Shown one piece after another: positions 1 to 9,257 of a stretch of 64,000 nt of DNA. Source of the DNA: Allopusillimonas ginsengisoli (GTDB lineage Bacteria > Pseudomonadota > Gammaproteobacteria > Burkholderiales > Burkholderiaceae_B); contig NZ_SDQE01000003.1 of the NCBI RefSeq assembly GCF_004153455.1, positions 310,001-374,000 on the forward strand, given 5' to 3'. The notes under the pieces are model-generated. The model saw only the letters and a program-made list of their open reading frames with translations. It was not told the DNA's origin and searched no databases. Each line of letters begins with the position of its first letter. Positions within the stretch are counted from its first letter, which is position 1. The position numbers were made by a program, and so were the translations under genes.

Positions 1-2
1 AC

Positions 3-641
3 ATCGCCACCCCTGGCAACCACGCACACAAGCTGGCCAGCGTTCTGGCACTGGATACGGGCGAAGCATTCTATAAGCACCTGGTGAGCCACTGGCCTGC
101 CCCTGCATCGATTGTAAAAGGCGCCACGGAGCCCCCTACCCTACTGACGGATAGATCGCGTTGGCCTGAAACGGACAGCATGGAGCACTGGATGATGGCG
201 ATGGATGCCCAAACCTACCTTCCAGACGAAGTGCTGGCCAAAGTGGATCGTGCGGCGATGGCAAGCAGTCTCGAAACACGGGTACCGATGCTCAACCACC
301 ATGTTGTCGAACTGGCCTGGCGGATGCCGCTGGACTACAAAATCCGCAATGGCGAGGGCAAATGGCTGCTGCGAGAGGTCCTTCATCGCCATGTGCCTAA
401 AGGCTTGATGGAGCGCCCCAAAATGGGTTTTGGCATTCCGTTGGGAGACTGGCTGCGCGGGCCCTTGAGAGACTGGGCTGAGGACCTCATCGACGAAGGG
501 CGACTGAATAGCGAAGGCTATTTCCACCCCAAGCCGATTCGTGCGCTCTGGTCTGAACATCTCAAGGGCAAGTCCAACGGGCAGTACGCCCTGTGGGACG
601 TCCTCATGTTTCAGGCATGGCTGGCCAACGAAAAGGCATAG
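3..641 (+). CDS. Asparagine synthase family amidotransferase (C-terminal part, cut by window edge)
   Basis: The reading frame is open from base 3, so the 212 residues seen are the 3' end of a longer gene; the in-frame GTG at 84 is not a true start. The segment matches the C-terminal synthetase domain of AsnB-type enzymes: 'DEVLAKVDRAAMASSLETR' style substrate loop followed by 'VPMLNHHVVELAW' and 'RPKMGFGIPLGDWLR'. The family moves ammonia from glutamine to an ATP-activated carboxylate. In glycan loci such enzymes usually amidate a uronic acid, rather than make asparagine. It is 46 bases upstream of a Wzy-like membrane gene in the same direction. Confidence 0.9.
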   Translation: MATPGNHAHKLASVLALDTGEAFYKHLVSHWPAPASIVKGATEPPTLLTDRSRWPETDSMEHWMMAMDAQTYLPDEVLAKVDRAAMASSLETRVPMLNHHVVELAWRMPLDYKIRNGEGKWLLREVLHRHVPKGLMERPKMGFGIPLGDWLRGPLRDWAEDLIDEGRLNSEGYFHPKPIRALWSEHLKGKSNGQYALWDVLMFQAWLANEKA

Positions 642-687
642 ATGTCCTCGAAGCGCCGCTCTACTTCCCGTCGAGAAAGAAACTGAA

Positions 688-1929
688 ATGGACCTCGTCT
701 CAACTCCCTGGCAAGTCGTGACAACAGCGCTCGCTTTCCTGTTTGGCATCCTGGTGGCCTGCGCAGCGGCTCGCTGGTTCGGCACCGACTTTCGCCGCGC
801 GCTGCTGCTGTACTTCTGGCATACAAGCTTTAGCGTGGTCTATGCGCTGTATGTCAACAGATATGGCGGCGACTCCCTTCACTACTATCTCACTGGTCTA
901 AAGGCCGACGTGACCTTCTCGTTTGGCACGGCCGCTGTCAGCTACATTACGATTTTCTTTGCGTCGATACTCGGCCTGTCGTTTCTTGGCACCTTCGTCG
1001 CCTTCAGCCTGTTTGGCTATATTGGCTTGATGGCGGTTGATGCCAGCTTTCGAATTGCTACCGAAAACAAATCCAGACTCGTGCGGTACTTCGCAACCCT
1101 GATTGTGCTGCTGCCATCAATCAGTTTCTGGTCCGCGGCGATCGGCAAGGATGCCCTGTCTTTTATGGCTGCGGGCCTGATTCTCTGGGCCGCCCTGAAT
1201 CCAGCGCGCCGAACCTGGCTCATCGTTGTCTCAGTGTTGACGATGCTATTGGTACGCCCCCACATGGCGGGAATCATTGTCATCGCGCTGGCCGGCTCTC
1301 ATTCCCTGCAACCTGGCGTTCCGTTGAGCAGACGTATTCTGGTCGGTGGCGCTGCGCTGGCAGCCTGCGCAATCCTCGTGCCGTTCGCAGTCGACTACGC
1401 GGGCCTGAAGGGAGGACTGAGCGGCGAAGAGCTGTCCAGTTATATCGAGCAGCGCCAAAGCGTGAACAGAGAGGGCGGCGGCGGCATCGATATCGCACGG
1501 ATGAGCTTTCCCATGCAATTGTTTACATACCTGTTCCGCCCCCTGCCCTTTGAAGCATTCAATGCGTTTGCGCTGGCGGCCTCGCTCGACAACGTCATGC
1601 TTTTGTTTCTTTTTGTCGCTGGCGGCTGGCAGCTATTGAAACGCCGCACGCCCTCGTCCACCGTGAATCGCACATTTCTGTGGCTCTACGCCTCGCTCTC
1701 CTGGAGCATTCTCGCCATGACCAGCGCGAACCTGGGCATATCCCTGAGACAGAAATGGATGTTCGCACCCATGCTGATTTTTCTGATGCTGTCCGCCGTT
1801 GGCCGAAACCGTCGCATCATATCGTTTCATGTCCGTTCCAATGATTCATTGGGGCGGCAGTACGAGCTTCATCTCGTGCAGCCTACCGAACAGCATCTCT
1901 CCACGAGCGGGCCACGGAGAGCCTCATGA
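688..1929 (+). CDS. Multi-pass membrane protein, probable O-antigen/oligosaccharide repeat polymerase (Wzy-like)
   Basis: A 413-residue protein with about ten hydrophobic segments and a larger hydrophilic loop around residues 240-275 that holds 'QRQSVNREGGGG'. The segment 'PSISFWSAAIGKDAL' resembles a stretch seen in putative polysaccharide polymerases. Wzy enzymes are poorly conserved, so the call rests on topology and on the neighbouring flippase, glycosyltransferase and dehydratase genes. The ATG at 688 follows a purine-rich GAGAAAGAAACTGAA stretch; an upstream in-frame start at 541 would overlap the previous gene by 100 bases and is less likely. The stop overlaps the next start (ATGA). 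Confidence 0.6.
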   Translation: MDLVSTPWQVVTTALAFLFGILVACAAARWFGTDFRRALLLYFWHTSFSVVYALYVNRYGGDSLHYYLTGLKADVTFSFGTAAVSYITIFFASILGLSFLGTFVAFSLFGYIGLMAVDASFRIATENKSRLVRYFATLIVLLPSISFWSAAIGKDALSFMAAGLILWAALNPARRTWLIVVSVLTMLLVRPHMAGIIVIALAGSHSLQPGVPLSRRILVGGAALAACAILVPFAVDYAGLKGGLSGEELSSYIEQRQSVNREGGGGIDIARMSFPMQLFTYLFRPLPFEAFNAFALAASLDNVMLLFLFVAGGWQLLKRRTPSSTVNRTFLWLYASLSWSILAMTSANLGISLRQKWMFAPMLIFLMLSAVGRNRRIISFHVRSNDSLGRQYELHLVQPTEQHLSTSGPRRAS

Positions 1930-2906
1930 ATACCAGGCCTGGCGCGCTCGTCATCTCGATCGACTTCGAGCTCTACTGGGGGGTGCGCGACAAGCGTAGC
2001 CTCGAAAGCTACCGCCAGCATCTGGCCGGCGTGTGGCAGGCGATTCCCAGCACGTTGGCGCTGTTCAAATCGTTCGGTATTCATGCCACATGGGCTACTG
2101 TCGGCCTGCTTTATTGCAAAAACAGCGAAGAAGCGCGATGCAGCATGCCGACCTTGCGACCCAACTATGAACGGCCCAATCTTTGTCCGTATGCGTATTT
2201 GACTTCGCACGACGATCTGGACGCCACCTATCACTTCAGTCCGGAACTCATCAGGCTTATTGCCGCTTGTCCTAAACAGGAGATCGCAACCCATACGTTC
2301 TCGCACTTTTACTGCAAGGAAGACGGCCAGACGCTGGAAACCTTCATCGCCGACATCGACGCTGCGATAAAGATAGCCCGCGACCACGGTTTTGAAACAC
2401 GCAGCATCGTCTTTCCCCGAAACCAGTGGAATCCCGATTACCTTTCCGCGCTAAAGGATAGAGGCATTTGCTGCTTTCGGGGCAACGAGGCAAGCTGGTT
2501 CTATCAGGCCGTGGAAACACGGCGCCAAAACCCGCTGCGTCGTGCGGGACGGTTCATTGACACTTACCTAAACCTGTGCGGGCACCAGACTTATGTACCC
2601 GCTGCCTGCGCCCCCGGTCACCCTTACAATTTTCCTGCAAGCCGACTTCTGCGCCCCTGCGCGACTACGCTCCAGCTGCTTGAGCCTTTACGCCTGCGCC
2701 GGATACGGCAGTCCCTGCTCCATGCCGCAAAGCACGGCCAGGTATTTCATCTTTGGTGGCATCCACACAACTTCGGCGTCGACACCGACAACAACATCGC
2801 ATTCCTGAGAAGGGTACTGGAGGATTTCGGCAAGCTGCGAGACCGGTACGGCATGCAATCTCTGACGATGAACGAGCTGTGTGAACAGATGGAGTGCGCG
2901 CAGTGA
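1926..2906 (+). CDS. Polysaccharide deacetylase family protein (NodB-like)
   Basis: 326 residues. The N-terminus 'VISIDFELYWG' carries the family's first acidic motif (D-x-E), 'GIHATWATVG' is the next core strand, and 'EIATHTFSHFYC' gives the H-(S/T)-x3-H type metal site. 'VFPRNQW' corresponds to motif 3 and 'HLWWHPHNFG' near the end to the motif with the catalytic histidine. The family removes N-acetyl groups from sugars using a divalent metal. It is coupled to the polymerase gene (ATGA overlap) and to the formyltransferase that follows (GTGA overlap). A deacetylase next to a formyltransferase suggests conversion of an N-acetyl group to N-formyl (inference). Confidence 0.82.
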   Translation: MNTRPGALVISIDFELYWGVRDKRSLESYRQHLAGVWQAIPSTLALFKSFGIHATWATVGLLYCKNSEEARCSMPTLRPNYERPNLCPYAYLTSHDDLDATYHFSPELIRLIAACPKQEIATHTFSHFYCKEDGQTLETFIADIDAAIKIARDHGFETRSIVFPRNQWNPDYLSALKDRGICCFRGNEASWFYQAVETRRQNPLRRAGRFIDTYLNLCGHQTYVPAACAPGHPYNFPASRLLRPCATTLQLLEPLRLRRIRQSLLHAAKHGQVFHLWWHPHNFGVDTDNNIAFLRRVLEDFGKLRDRYGMQSLTMNELCEQMECAQ

Positions 2907-3679
2907 ACATGCCCAAACCTTCGCTGGTGCTACTGGGCGGTCAAAGCATTTCGTCGCGCATTATGTATCACGCCTTGGCACAAGACTTTCACGTACTTGC
3001 CGTCATCCAGGAAAATCGCCCTTCGCGCAAAACGCTGCTTCAGCGACGCGTCAAAAAACTGGGGCTGCCGAAGGTGTCAGGGCAGCTACTGTTCATGGCC
3101 TATGACCGGCTGTACCTGCACAACCGGCAACAAAAGAAGATAGACGAACTGATCGAACGCTACAACCTGAACACCCAAGCATTTCCTGCGGCAATCGTGA
3201 AAACAGTCAACAGTGTCAATGACCCCGACACCATCGAAGCATTAAGACGCCACCGCCCTGATGCCGTGGTGATCAGCGGAACACGCATTATCTCAGCGGA
3301 CGTCCTGGCCAGCATCAGCAGCCCTTTTCTGAATATTCACGCGGGAATCACGCCGCGCTATCGCGGTGTACATGGTGGCTATTGGGCACTCGCGAACGGC
3401 GACAGGGCGCACTGCGGCGTCACAGTACACCTGGTCGATACAGGTATCGACACAGGCGCGGTGCTGTATCAAACAGCGATAGACGTCGCCAACGACGATG
3501 GCTTTCATACCTACCCCATACATCAGATCGCCAAAGCCATTCCACTGATGAAACAGGCATTGCTCGACGTGGCGGCCAACAGACTGCAACCCGGCATTGG
3601 AGTGGGGCCCTCGCAACTCTGGTCTCATCCCACCTTGCTTGAATACATTAGAAATAGCGTAGCAGCCGGAGTCAGATAA
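2903..3679 (+). CDS. Formyltransferase family protein (methionyl-tRNA formyltransferase-like fold)
   Basis: 258 residues if started at the GTG (2903) that overlaps the preceding stop as GTGA; 2894 (GTG) and 2909 (ATG) are alternatives. The core 'NIHAGITPRYRGVHGGYWAL' with 'GVTVHLVDTGIDTGAVLYQ' is the hallmark of N10-formyltetrahydrofolate-dependent formyltransferases (N-H-D type active site, here Asn and His visible, with the Asp in VDTGIDTG). In glycan loci such enzymes formylate amino sugars such as dTDP-Qui3N or UDP-Ara4N. Context supports an N-formyl sugar in this organism's polysaccharide. Confidence 0.82.
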   Translation: MNMPKPSLVLLGGQSISSRIMYHALAQDFHVLAVIQENRPSRKTLLQRRVKKLGLPKVSGQLLFMAYDRLYLHNRQQKKIDELIERYNLNTQAFPAAIVKTVNSVNDPDTIEALRRHRPDAVVISGTRIISADVLASISSPFLNIHAGITPRYRGVHGGYWALANGDRAHCGVTVHLVDTGIDTGAVLYQTAIDVANDDGFHTYPIHQIAKAIPLMKQALLDVAANRLQPGIGVGPSQLWSHPTLLEYIRNSVAAGVR

Positions 3680-3681
3680 CG

Positions 3682-5004
3682 ATGCATATGCCGAAAATTC
3701 GGAATGAATTTGGACGCAACGTCGTGACGCTGATGACGGGCACCACGCTGGCCCAGGCCTTGCCCATCGCGCTCAGCCCGTTGCTGAGCCGCCTGTATGC
3801 CCCTGACGATTTTGGCGTACTGGGTCTGTACATGGCAGTGTGCGCCATTCTCAGCGTTCTGGCGGCGGGCCGCTATGAGATCGCTATCCTTCAGCCTAAA
3901 GATGACAACGAGGCTGCCAACATCGCTGCACTGTCAGTGGTCATCACGCTGGGTACCGCCATAGCGTTGTGGCTCGTCATCCTCTGCTTTTGGGATGGCA
4001 TTCTTGCAGCAAGCAACAGTCCTGAACTGGGCCGATGGCTATACCTGTTGCCTGCAAGCGTTTTGCTTACAGGGCTGTACCAGATACTGAACTACTGGAA
4101 CAACCGGCAAAAACGATTCAAGCAACTGGCGGTCAGCCGCGCGGTCCAAAGCGCGGGGGCAGTGGGTACGCAGTGCGCTTTGGGTTTCCAGCACGGCGCA
4201 GGCAACGGGCTGATCGCTGGTTTTGTGATTGGACAAGTATGCGGCTTACTCAGCCTTGGGCGGGCAAACCTGAAATCCGCACGTGACGCCTGGCAGGCTG
4301 TTTCAGCAAAGGGCATCCGATCGGCAGGCGTCCGGTACAAGAAGTTCCCCTTGTTTTCGAGCTGGGGTGCGTTGCTGGACACCGCCGCCTTGCAGATGCC
4401 GCTGCTTGTCATTGCACAGATGTTCGGCGCCACCATAACGGGCTTGTTCAGCTTTGCCTTTCGTGTGCTGACAGTTCCGTTGAATCTGATATCCGGATCC
4501 ATTGCACAGGTGCTGTTTCAACGCGTAGCCGAACTACATAATGACAACCCTTCAGTGCTCGGGCGCTATCTGCTGCGCATATTTCTGCTGCTTTGCTGCG
4601 TGAGTGCTCTACCGATTCTTCTATTCACGCTGTTCGGCAGGGAGATATTCACCGTCGTGTTCGGTGAGGCCTGGGCCCCGGCGGGTGATTACGCGGGCAT
4701 TCTAGTCATTGCCGCAGCGGCAAGATTCACGGTGTACCCGCTTAGCGTCGTGCTGTCGCTCGATCACAACCTCAAGAAGGGCGTAGCGTGGCAGGTCCTG
4801 TACTTCGCAACGCTGACCACGGTTCTGTTCGCGTTCTCAAACAGCCGCGTGGATGTGTTTCTGAAAGCATTCGCCATCCACGAAGTGATTCTGTACGCCA
4901 TCTATCTGGGCGTGATCCTCTGGGCAACCCGATACCTTGGATCCACCCACCGCGAGCAAGCCCAGGCCAGCGTCAGCGCACCGCCCGCAATCCCAAAACC
5001 ATAA
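3682..5004 (+). CDS. Polysaccharide flippase (Wzx/MATE-like, MOP superfamily)
   Basis: 440 residues with about twelve transmembrane segments. The start 'NVVTLMTGTTLAQALPIALSPLLSRLYAP' and the following 'DDFGVLGLYMA' are typical of Wzx-type lipid-linked repeat flippases. It would move undecaprenyl-linked repeat units across the inner membrane for the Wzy polymerase encoded at 688. It starts 2 bases after the formyltransferase stop, so the two are in one operon. Confidence 0.85.
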   Translation: MHMPKIRNEFGRNVVTLMTGTTLAQALPIALSPLLSRLYAPDDFGVLGLYMAVCAILSVLAAGRYEIAILQPKDDNEAANIAALSVVITLGTAIALWLVILCFWDGILAASNSPELGRWLYLLPASVLLTGLYQILNYWNNRQKRFKQLAVSRAVQSAGAVGTQCALGFQHGAGNGLIAGFVIGQVCGLLSLGRANLKSARDAWQAVSAKGIRSAGVRYKKFPLFSSWGALLDTAALQMPLLVIAQMFGATITGLFSFAFRVLTVPLNLISGSIAQVLFQRVAELHNDNPSVLGRYLLRIFLLLCCVSALPILLFTLFGREIFTVVFGEAWAPAGDYAGILVIAAAARFTVYPLSVVLSLDHNLKKGVAWQVLYFATLTTVLFAFSNSRVDVFLKAFAIHEVILYAIYLGVILWATRYLGSTHREQAQASVSAPPAIPKP

Positions 5005-5090
5005 AGCTCAACTTCGCAGCAGCGAAATGAGGCCCCTCCGCATTCCCGCGGTCCGGCCATTCACTACCGATACAACCGGGGGGAAGTTCC

Positions 5091-6986
5091 ATGTGTGGCA
5101 TAACAGGCGGCTGGTGGAGGGACAGGCCCGTAAACATAGAGGCACATATCGCCTCATCGCTGGACAAACTCAAGCAGCGCGGACCCGACGATCGCGGCGT
5201 CACCTACGCGGCAGCGGCGAATGGCACGCTGGCGCTTGGGCATACCCGTCTATCCATTATCGATCTGAGCTCGGCGGGGCACCAACCCATGCATTCCCCT
5301 GATCGACGATACAGCATTGTCTTCAACGGCGAGATATACAACTACCGCGAACTTCGAGACGAGCTTGCCACGCAGGGATATATGTTTACGTCGGACTCTG
5401 ATACCGAGGTGCTGCTCGCGGCCTGGCAACACTGGCGTGAGATGTGTTTGCCACGGCTCGAAGGCATGTTCGCCTTTGTGGTGCACGATAGTGTGGAGAA
5501 ATCACTGGCCTGCGTGCGGGACGCTTTCGGGATAAAGCCCTTTTACTATGAGCAGCACCGTGGCCGGTTTCTGTTCTCCTCAGAATTGCCCGCGCTGCTC
5601 CAGCTTCGCGAGGATAAGCCCGAGCCCGACCTTCAACGTTGTTACGACTACTTGGTCAATGGAGACACAGAGAGCAGCACAAGCTCCTTCGTCAAGAATG
5701 TAAAGCATCTGTTGCCTGGACATTGGCTGAAAGTCGATCTGTCCAGCGGCAGCCCTTACCTTGCTGAACAGCAATGCTGGTGGCGGCCCTCCGTTGAGGA
5801 ATCTGCACACTATAGCTTCGAGCAGGCGGCAGAAGCGATTCGCGAACAGTTTCTGCAGAACATTCGCCTTCATCTGCGCAGTGATGTGCCGCTGGGTGCA
5901 TGCTTGTCTGGGGGCATCGATTCGTCCGCCATCGTTTGCGCAATGCGCCATGTCGACCCAGAGCTTCCTATCAACACATTCAGTTTTGTGACGCCTGGTT
6001 TTGCGCGATCTGAAGAGCACTGGGCTGACCGCATCAACAAACATGTCGGCGCTGTCAGCCACAAGATAAGCGCTTCCGGCGCAGACTTGGCGCGCGATCT
6101 GGATAGACTGGTTCAGGCTCAAGGCGAACCGTTCGGCAGCACCAATATTTATGCGCACTATCTGGTATGCGAGCGCGTTCGCAAGGAGGGCATCACGGTA
6201 ACACTGGAGGGCCAGGGCGCGGACGAGCTTTTGGCCGGCTATGTTGGCTATCCGGGATACAGAATGCTCAGCCTGATTGAGCGAGGCGACTTCATTGGGG
6301 CGCAGCGCTTTGCGCTCAGGTGGGGAGAATGGCCCGGCCGCAGCTATAGCCTGGCGTGGAAGAATTTCGCCCGCGTCGCGTTATCCGAGCGCGGCTACCT
6401 CATGGCTCGCAAGGCGTTCGGCGCCCCACTTCGTCCCACGTGGCTCAACACAAACATGATGATGGATGCTGGCGTCAAGCCTGTATTCAACCGTGAGATC
6501 CGACAGCACAACTTCAAAGGCCGCCGCGTTATCGAACAGCAGATCTATGCGCTTCAGACACGAGCCCTACCCAGCCTGCTGCGCCATGGAGACAGAAGCT
6601 CAATGCAGTTCTCGGTAGAAAGCAGACTGCCTTTCCTGACCGTTCCCCTGGCCAATCTTCTGCTTTCGATGCCCGAGCATTACTTGATCTCGGCCAATGG
6701 CGAAACCAAGAGTGTTTTTCGCGCCGCCATGCGCGGCATTGTGCCTGATGAAGTGCTGTACAGAAAAGACAAGATCGGGTTCGAAGCCCCCGAGGAAGCC
6801 TGGCTCATGGGCCAGAACAGCCCGGTAAGAGAGTGGCTCCGGGCAAGTCATCGCATTCCTTTTATCAACCAGCAGGCCCTGCTGGATGCTTTCGATGCCA
6901 TCGCGCAAGGAAAAGCCGCCTTTTCCTGGCAGGTATGGCGATGGGTCAATTTTGTCAGATGGTACGAGCAGCTTGGACTGGTGTGA
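5091..6986 (+). CDS. Asparagine synthase (glutamine-hydrolysing) family amidotransferase
   Basis: Full-length 631-residue enzyme. Met-Cys2 ('MCGITGGWW') supplies the N-terminal nucleophile of the class II glutaminase domain; 'RLSIIDLSSAGHQPM' and 'VFNGEIYNY' are the glutamine site. The synthetase domain shows the PP-loop 'ACLSGGIDSSAIV' near residue 270 and 'EGQGADELLAGY'. It makes the second AsnB-type enzyme of this locus. In Bordetella-like O antigens such proteins make uronamide sugars, and I infer the same here. An 86-base gap separates it from the flippase. Confidence 0.9.
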   Translation: MCGITGGWWRDRPVNIEAHIASSLDKLKQRGPDDRGVTYAAAANGTLALGHTRLSIIDLSSAGHQPMHSPDRRYSIVFNGEIYNYRELRDELATQGYMFTSDSDTEVLLAAWQHWREMCLPRLEGMFAFVVHDSVEKSLACVRDAFGIKPFYYEQHRGRFLFSSELPALLQLREDKPEPDLQRCYDYLVNGDTESSTSSFVKNVKHLLPGHWLKVDLSSGSPYLAEQQCWWRPSVEESAHYSFEQAAEAIREQFLQNIRLHLRSDVPLGACLSGGIDSSAIVCAMRHVDPELPINTFSFVTPGFARSEEHWADRINKHVGAVSHKISASGADLARDLDRLVQAQGEPFGSTNIYAHYLVCERVRKEGITVTLEGQGADELLAGYVGYPGYRMLSLIERGDFIGAQRFALRWGEWPGRSYSLAWKNFARVALSERGYLMARKAFGAPLRPTWLNTNMMMDAGVKPVFNREIRQHNFKGRRVIEQQIYALQTRALPSLLRHGDRSSMQFSVESRLPFLTVPLANLLLSMPEHYLISANGETKSVFRAAMRGIVPDEVLYRKDKIGFEAPEEAWLMGQNSPVREWLRASHRIPFINQQALLDAFDAIAQGKAAFSWQVWRWVNFVRWYEQLGLV

Positions 6987-7023
6987 CACCCCGTTTCCAG
7001 GCAACGAACAAGGAGCAATAAAA

Positions 7024-7986
7024 ATGAGTACGGCGAAGCAAGCATACCGAGCGTTATGCAATAGTGAGCCTTCCATACCCGTCTTCAGCAAAGCATGGTG
7101 GCTGGATGCGGCAGCGGGTTCGGAAAACTGGGATGTTGTCATCGTTGAACGAGAAGGCGAAATCGTCGCCTCGCTCCCCTTTGTCATCAAGAGGCTGCTG
7201 GGAATAACGCTGCTCACCCAGCCATCGCTCACCCAGACACTGGGGCCGTGGCTCAAGCCAACATCGCTGAAATCATCCAAGCTGCTGAGCTGGGAAAAAG
7301 AGCAGATGCAGGCCCTGATCGCGCAGTTGCCGCCTTACTCGCACTATGTCCAGCAATGGCACTACTCCTATAGCAACTGGCTGCCTTTTTACTGGAAAGG
7401 ATTCACTCAGACAACCCGCTATACCTTTGTCATTGATGATCTGTCAGACATAGCCAGTGTGTATGCCGGCTTCTCGCATGCAAAGCGCTACGAGATCAGA
7501 AAGGCGGAAAAACACATTCGCATCGCATTCGATCTTTCAGCCGAGGAGTTTTACGAGAATCACAAAATGGCGTTGGCTCTGCAACGCAGAAAGATCAGCT
7601 ATTCATTTTCGCTTTTCAAGAAACTGTATGAGACCGCCTATCGGCACGACGCCGGACGAACCATTGCCGGCTATGACAAAGACGGCAATCTACACGCCGC
7701 CCTGTTCGTTGTGTGGGATGCAAACAGTGCTTATGGGCTGATCAGCACTATTGACCCGCGATTCAGGGGAAGCGGCGCGCCTTCTCTCCTGATACGAGAA
7801 ATTATCCGCTTTGTCTCACCCTTGACAACCAGCTTCGATTTCGAAGGAAGCATGACCGAGGACCTGGCCCGCTCCTATCGGCAATTCAGCACCCAGAAAC
7901 AGCCCTACTTTCGCGTGTCGAGGACGCCTTCGAAGCTCTACGCCACGGCAAAGTTTCTGCGCTCGATGATTTCGACAACCGCCTGA
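7024..7986 (+). CDS. GNAT/FemAB-like transferase (BioF2-type acetyltransferase domain)
   Basis: 320 residues. The ATG at 7024 is chosen because AAGGAG lies 9 bases upstream; the open frame extends back into the asparagine synthase gene without a better start. The layout, with 'KAWWLDAAAGSENWDVVIVEREGEIVASLPF' at the N-terminus and 'DANSAYGLISTIDPRFRGSGAPSLL' near the C-terminus, matches acyl- or aminoacyl-transferases of the FemAB/GNAT fold that occur in polysaccharide loci. The acceptor is unknown; an amino sugar of the repeat unit is the obvious guess. Confidence 0.68.
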   Translation: MSTAKQAYRALCNSEPSIPVFSKAWWLDAAAGSENWDVVIVEREGEIVASLPFVIKRLLGITLLTQPSLTQTLGPWLKPTSLKSSKLLSWEKEQMQALIAQLPPYSHYVQQWHYSYSNWLPFYWKGFTQTTRYTFVIDDLSDIASVYAGFSHAKRYEIRKAEKHIRIAFDLSAEEFYENHKMALALQRRKISYSFSLFKKLYETAYRHDAGRTIAGYDKDGNLHAALFVVWDANSAYGLISTIDPRFRGSGAPSLLIREIIRFVSPLTTSFDFEGSMTEDLARSYRQFSTQKQPYFRVSRTPSKLYATAKFLRSMISTTA

Positions 7987-8046
7987 AACATTTTGGCGGG
8001 AAGCCCGAACCCGCCTTTCTCCTTCATCCCTCACAGGGAGAGCATC

Positions 8047-9228
8047 ATGAAATTCTTGCTAGTCGCGAGCTACGCGGAATCGATCACGCAGTTTCGCGGG
8101 CCATTTATACAGGCCTTGATCGCCAAAGGCATGGAGGTTCACATTGCAGCCCCAGGTCTATCGCGCAACAGTACCACCCGGCACGAGCTCGAATCCAGAG
8201 GTCTGGCCACGCATGACATTGCGCTCAGGCGCACAGGCATGAATCCACTGCGCGATCTGTTCACCTTGTGGGTTCTGTGGCGGTTGATGATGCGGTTACA
8301 GCCGGACTTTGTCATGGGCTATACCATTAAGCCAGTTATCTATGGCACGCTCGCCGCGTGGCTGGCCCGCGTGCCCCACCGCTACGCGCTGATCACCGGG
8401 CTGGGATACGCCTTCGCGGGAAAAAATGGCGAAGGTTCACGGCCCGGCTTGTGCCGCCGAGTCGCTCAGGCGCTGTACACCACAGCCCTTGGCCATGCGC
8501 ACAAGACCTTCTTTCAGAATCCGGATGACGAACAATTATTCCGGTCACTGGGCATCCTGCATCCCTCCGCCAAAACCGTGGTGATCAATGGATCAGGCAT
8601 CAATCTGAAGCAGTTCGCACCAGCCCCCTTGCCGCAGTCGCCACATTTTCTGTTGGTCGCTCGACTGTTGAGAAACAAAGGCGTGCGCGAATATTGCGAA
8701 GCCGCAATGCGCATACATCGCCAACATCCCCACACTCGCTTCACGTTGGTGGGATGGCTGGACGACAATCCCGATTCTGTATCCCAGCAAGAACTCGAAG
8801 GCTGGCTGGCCCAGGGGCACCTGGACTTTCTTGGTCGCCTGGACGATGTGCGGCCTGCCATCGCCGCATGCAACGTCTACGTTCTGCCTTCTTATCGCGA
8901 AGGAACGCCACGCACTGTGCTTGAAGCCATGTCCATGGGAAGGGCGGTAATCACCACGGATGCACCCGGCTGTCGGGAAACCGTGATCAACGGCCATAAC
9001 GGCTATCTCATCCCCGTCCAGTGCGTAGACTCGCTCACCGCTGCCATGCAGCATTTTGTCGACGATCCTGGGCTTGCCAGGAGGATGGGCGCTTATTCGC
9101 GTCGCATCGCAGAACACAAGTACGACGTAGGCAAGGTCAATGCAGTCATGTTGCGCGAGATGGGTATTGGTTTTCATCACACACATTCTCATTCCGCCTA
9201 CAAACGCCATCTGGCGACCGTTCGATAA
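8047..9228 (+). CDS. Glycosyltransferase family 4 protein
   Basis: 393 residues, GT-B fold. N-terminal 'MKFLLVASYAESITQFRGPFIQAL' is the acceptor-side Rossmann start; the C-terminal half has 'LLVARLLRNKGVREY' and the nucleotide-sugar motif 'LPSYREGTPRTVLEAMSMG' (E-x7-E). Closest in flavour to PglA / CapM-type enzymes that add the second sugar onto an undecaprenyl-linked bacillosamine-like residue. GGGAG 8 bases upstream of the ATG supports the start. Confidence 0.88.
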   Translation: MKFLLVASYAESITQFRGPFIQALIAKGMEVHIAAPGLSRNSTTRHELESRGLATHDIALRRTGMNPLRDLFTLWVLWRLMMRLQPDFVMGYTIKPVIYGTLAAWLARVPHRYALITGLGYAFAGKNGEGSRPGLCRRVAQALYTTALGHAHKTFFQNPDDEQLFRSLGILHPSAKTVVINGSGINLKQFAPAPLPQSPHFLLVARLLRNKGVREYCEAAMRIHRQHPHTRFTLVGWLDDNPDSVSQQELEGWLAQGHLDFLGRLDDVRPAIAACNVYVLPSYREGTPRTVLEAMSMGRAVITTDAPGCRETVINGHNGYLIPVQCVDSLTAAMQHFVDDPGLARRMGAYSRRIAEHKYDVGKVNAVMLREMGIGFHHTHSHSAYKRHLATVR

Positions 9229-9257
9229 AGCCAGGCACAACAAGGAGACAAATCATC

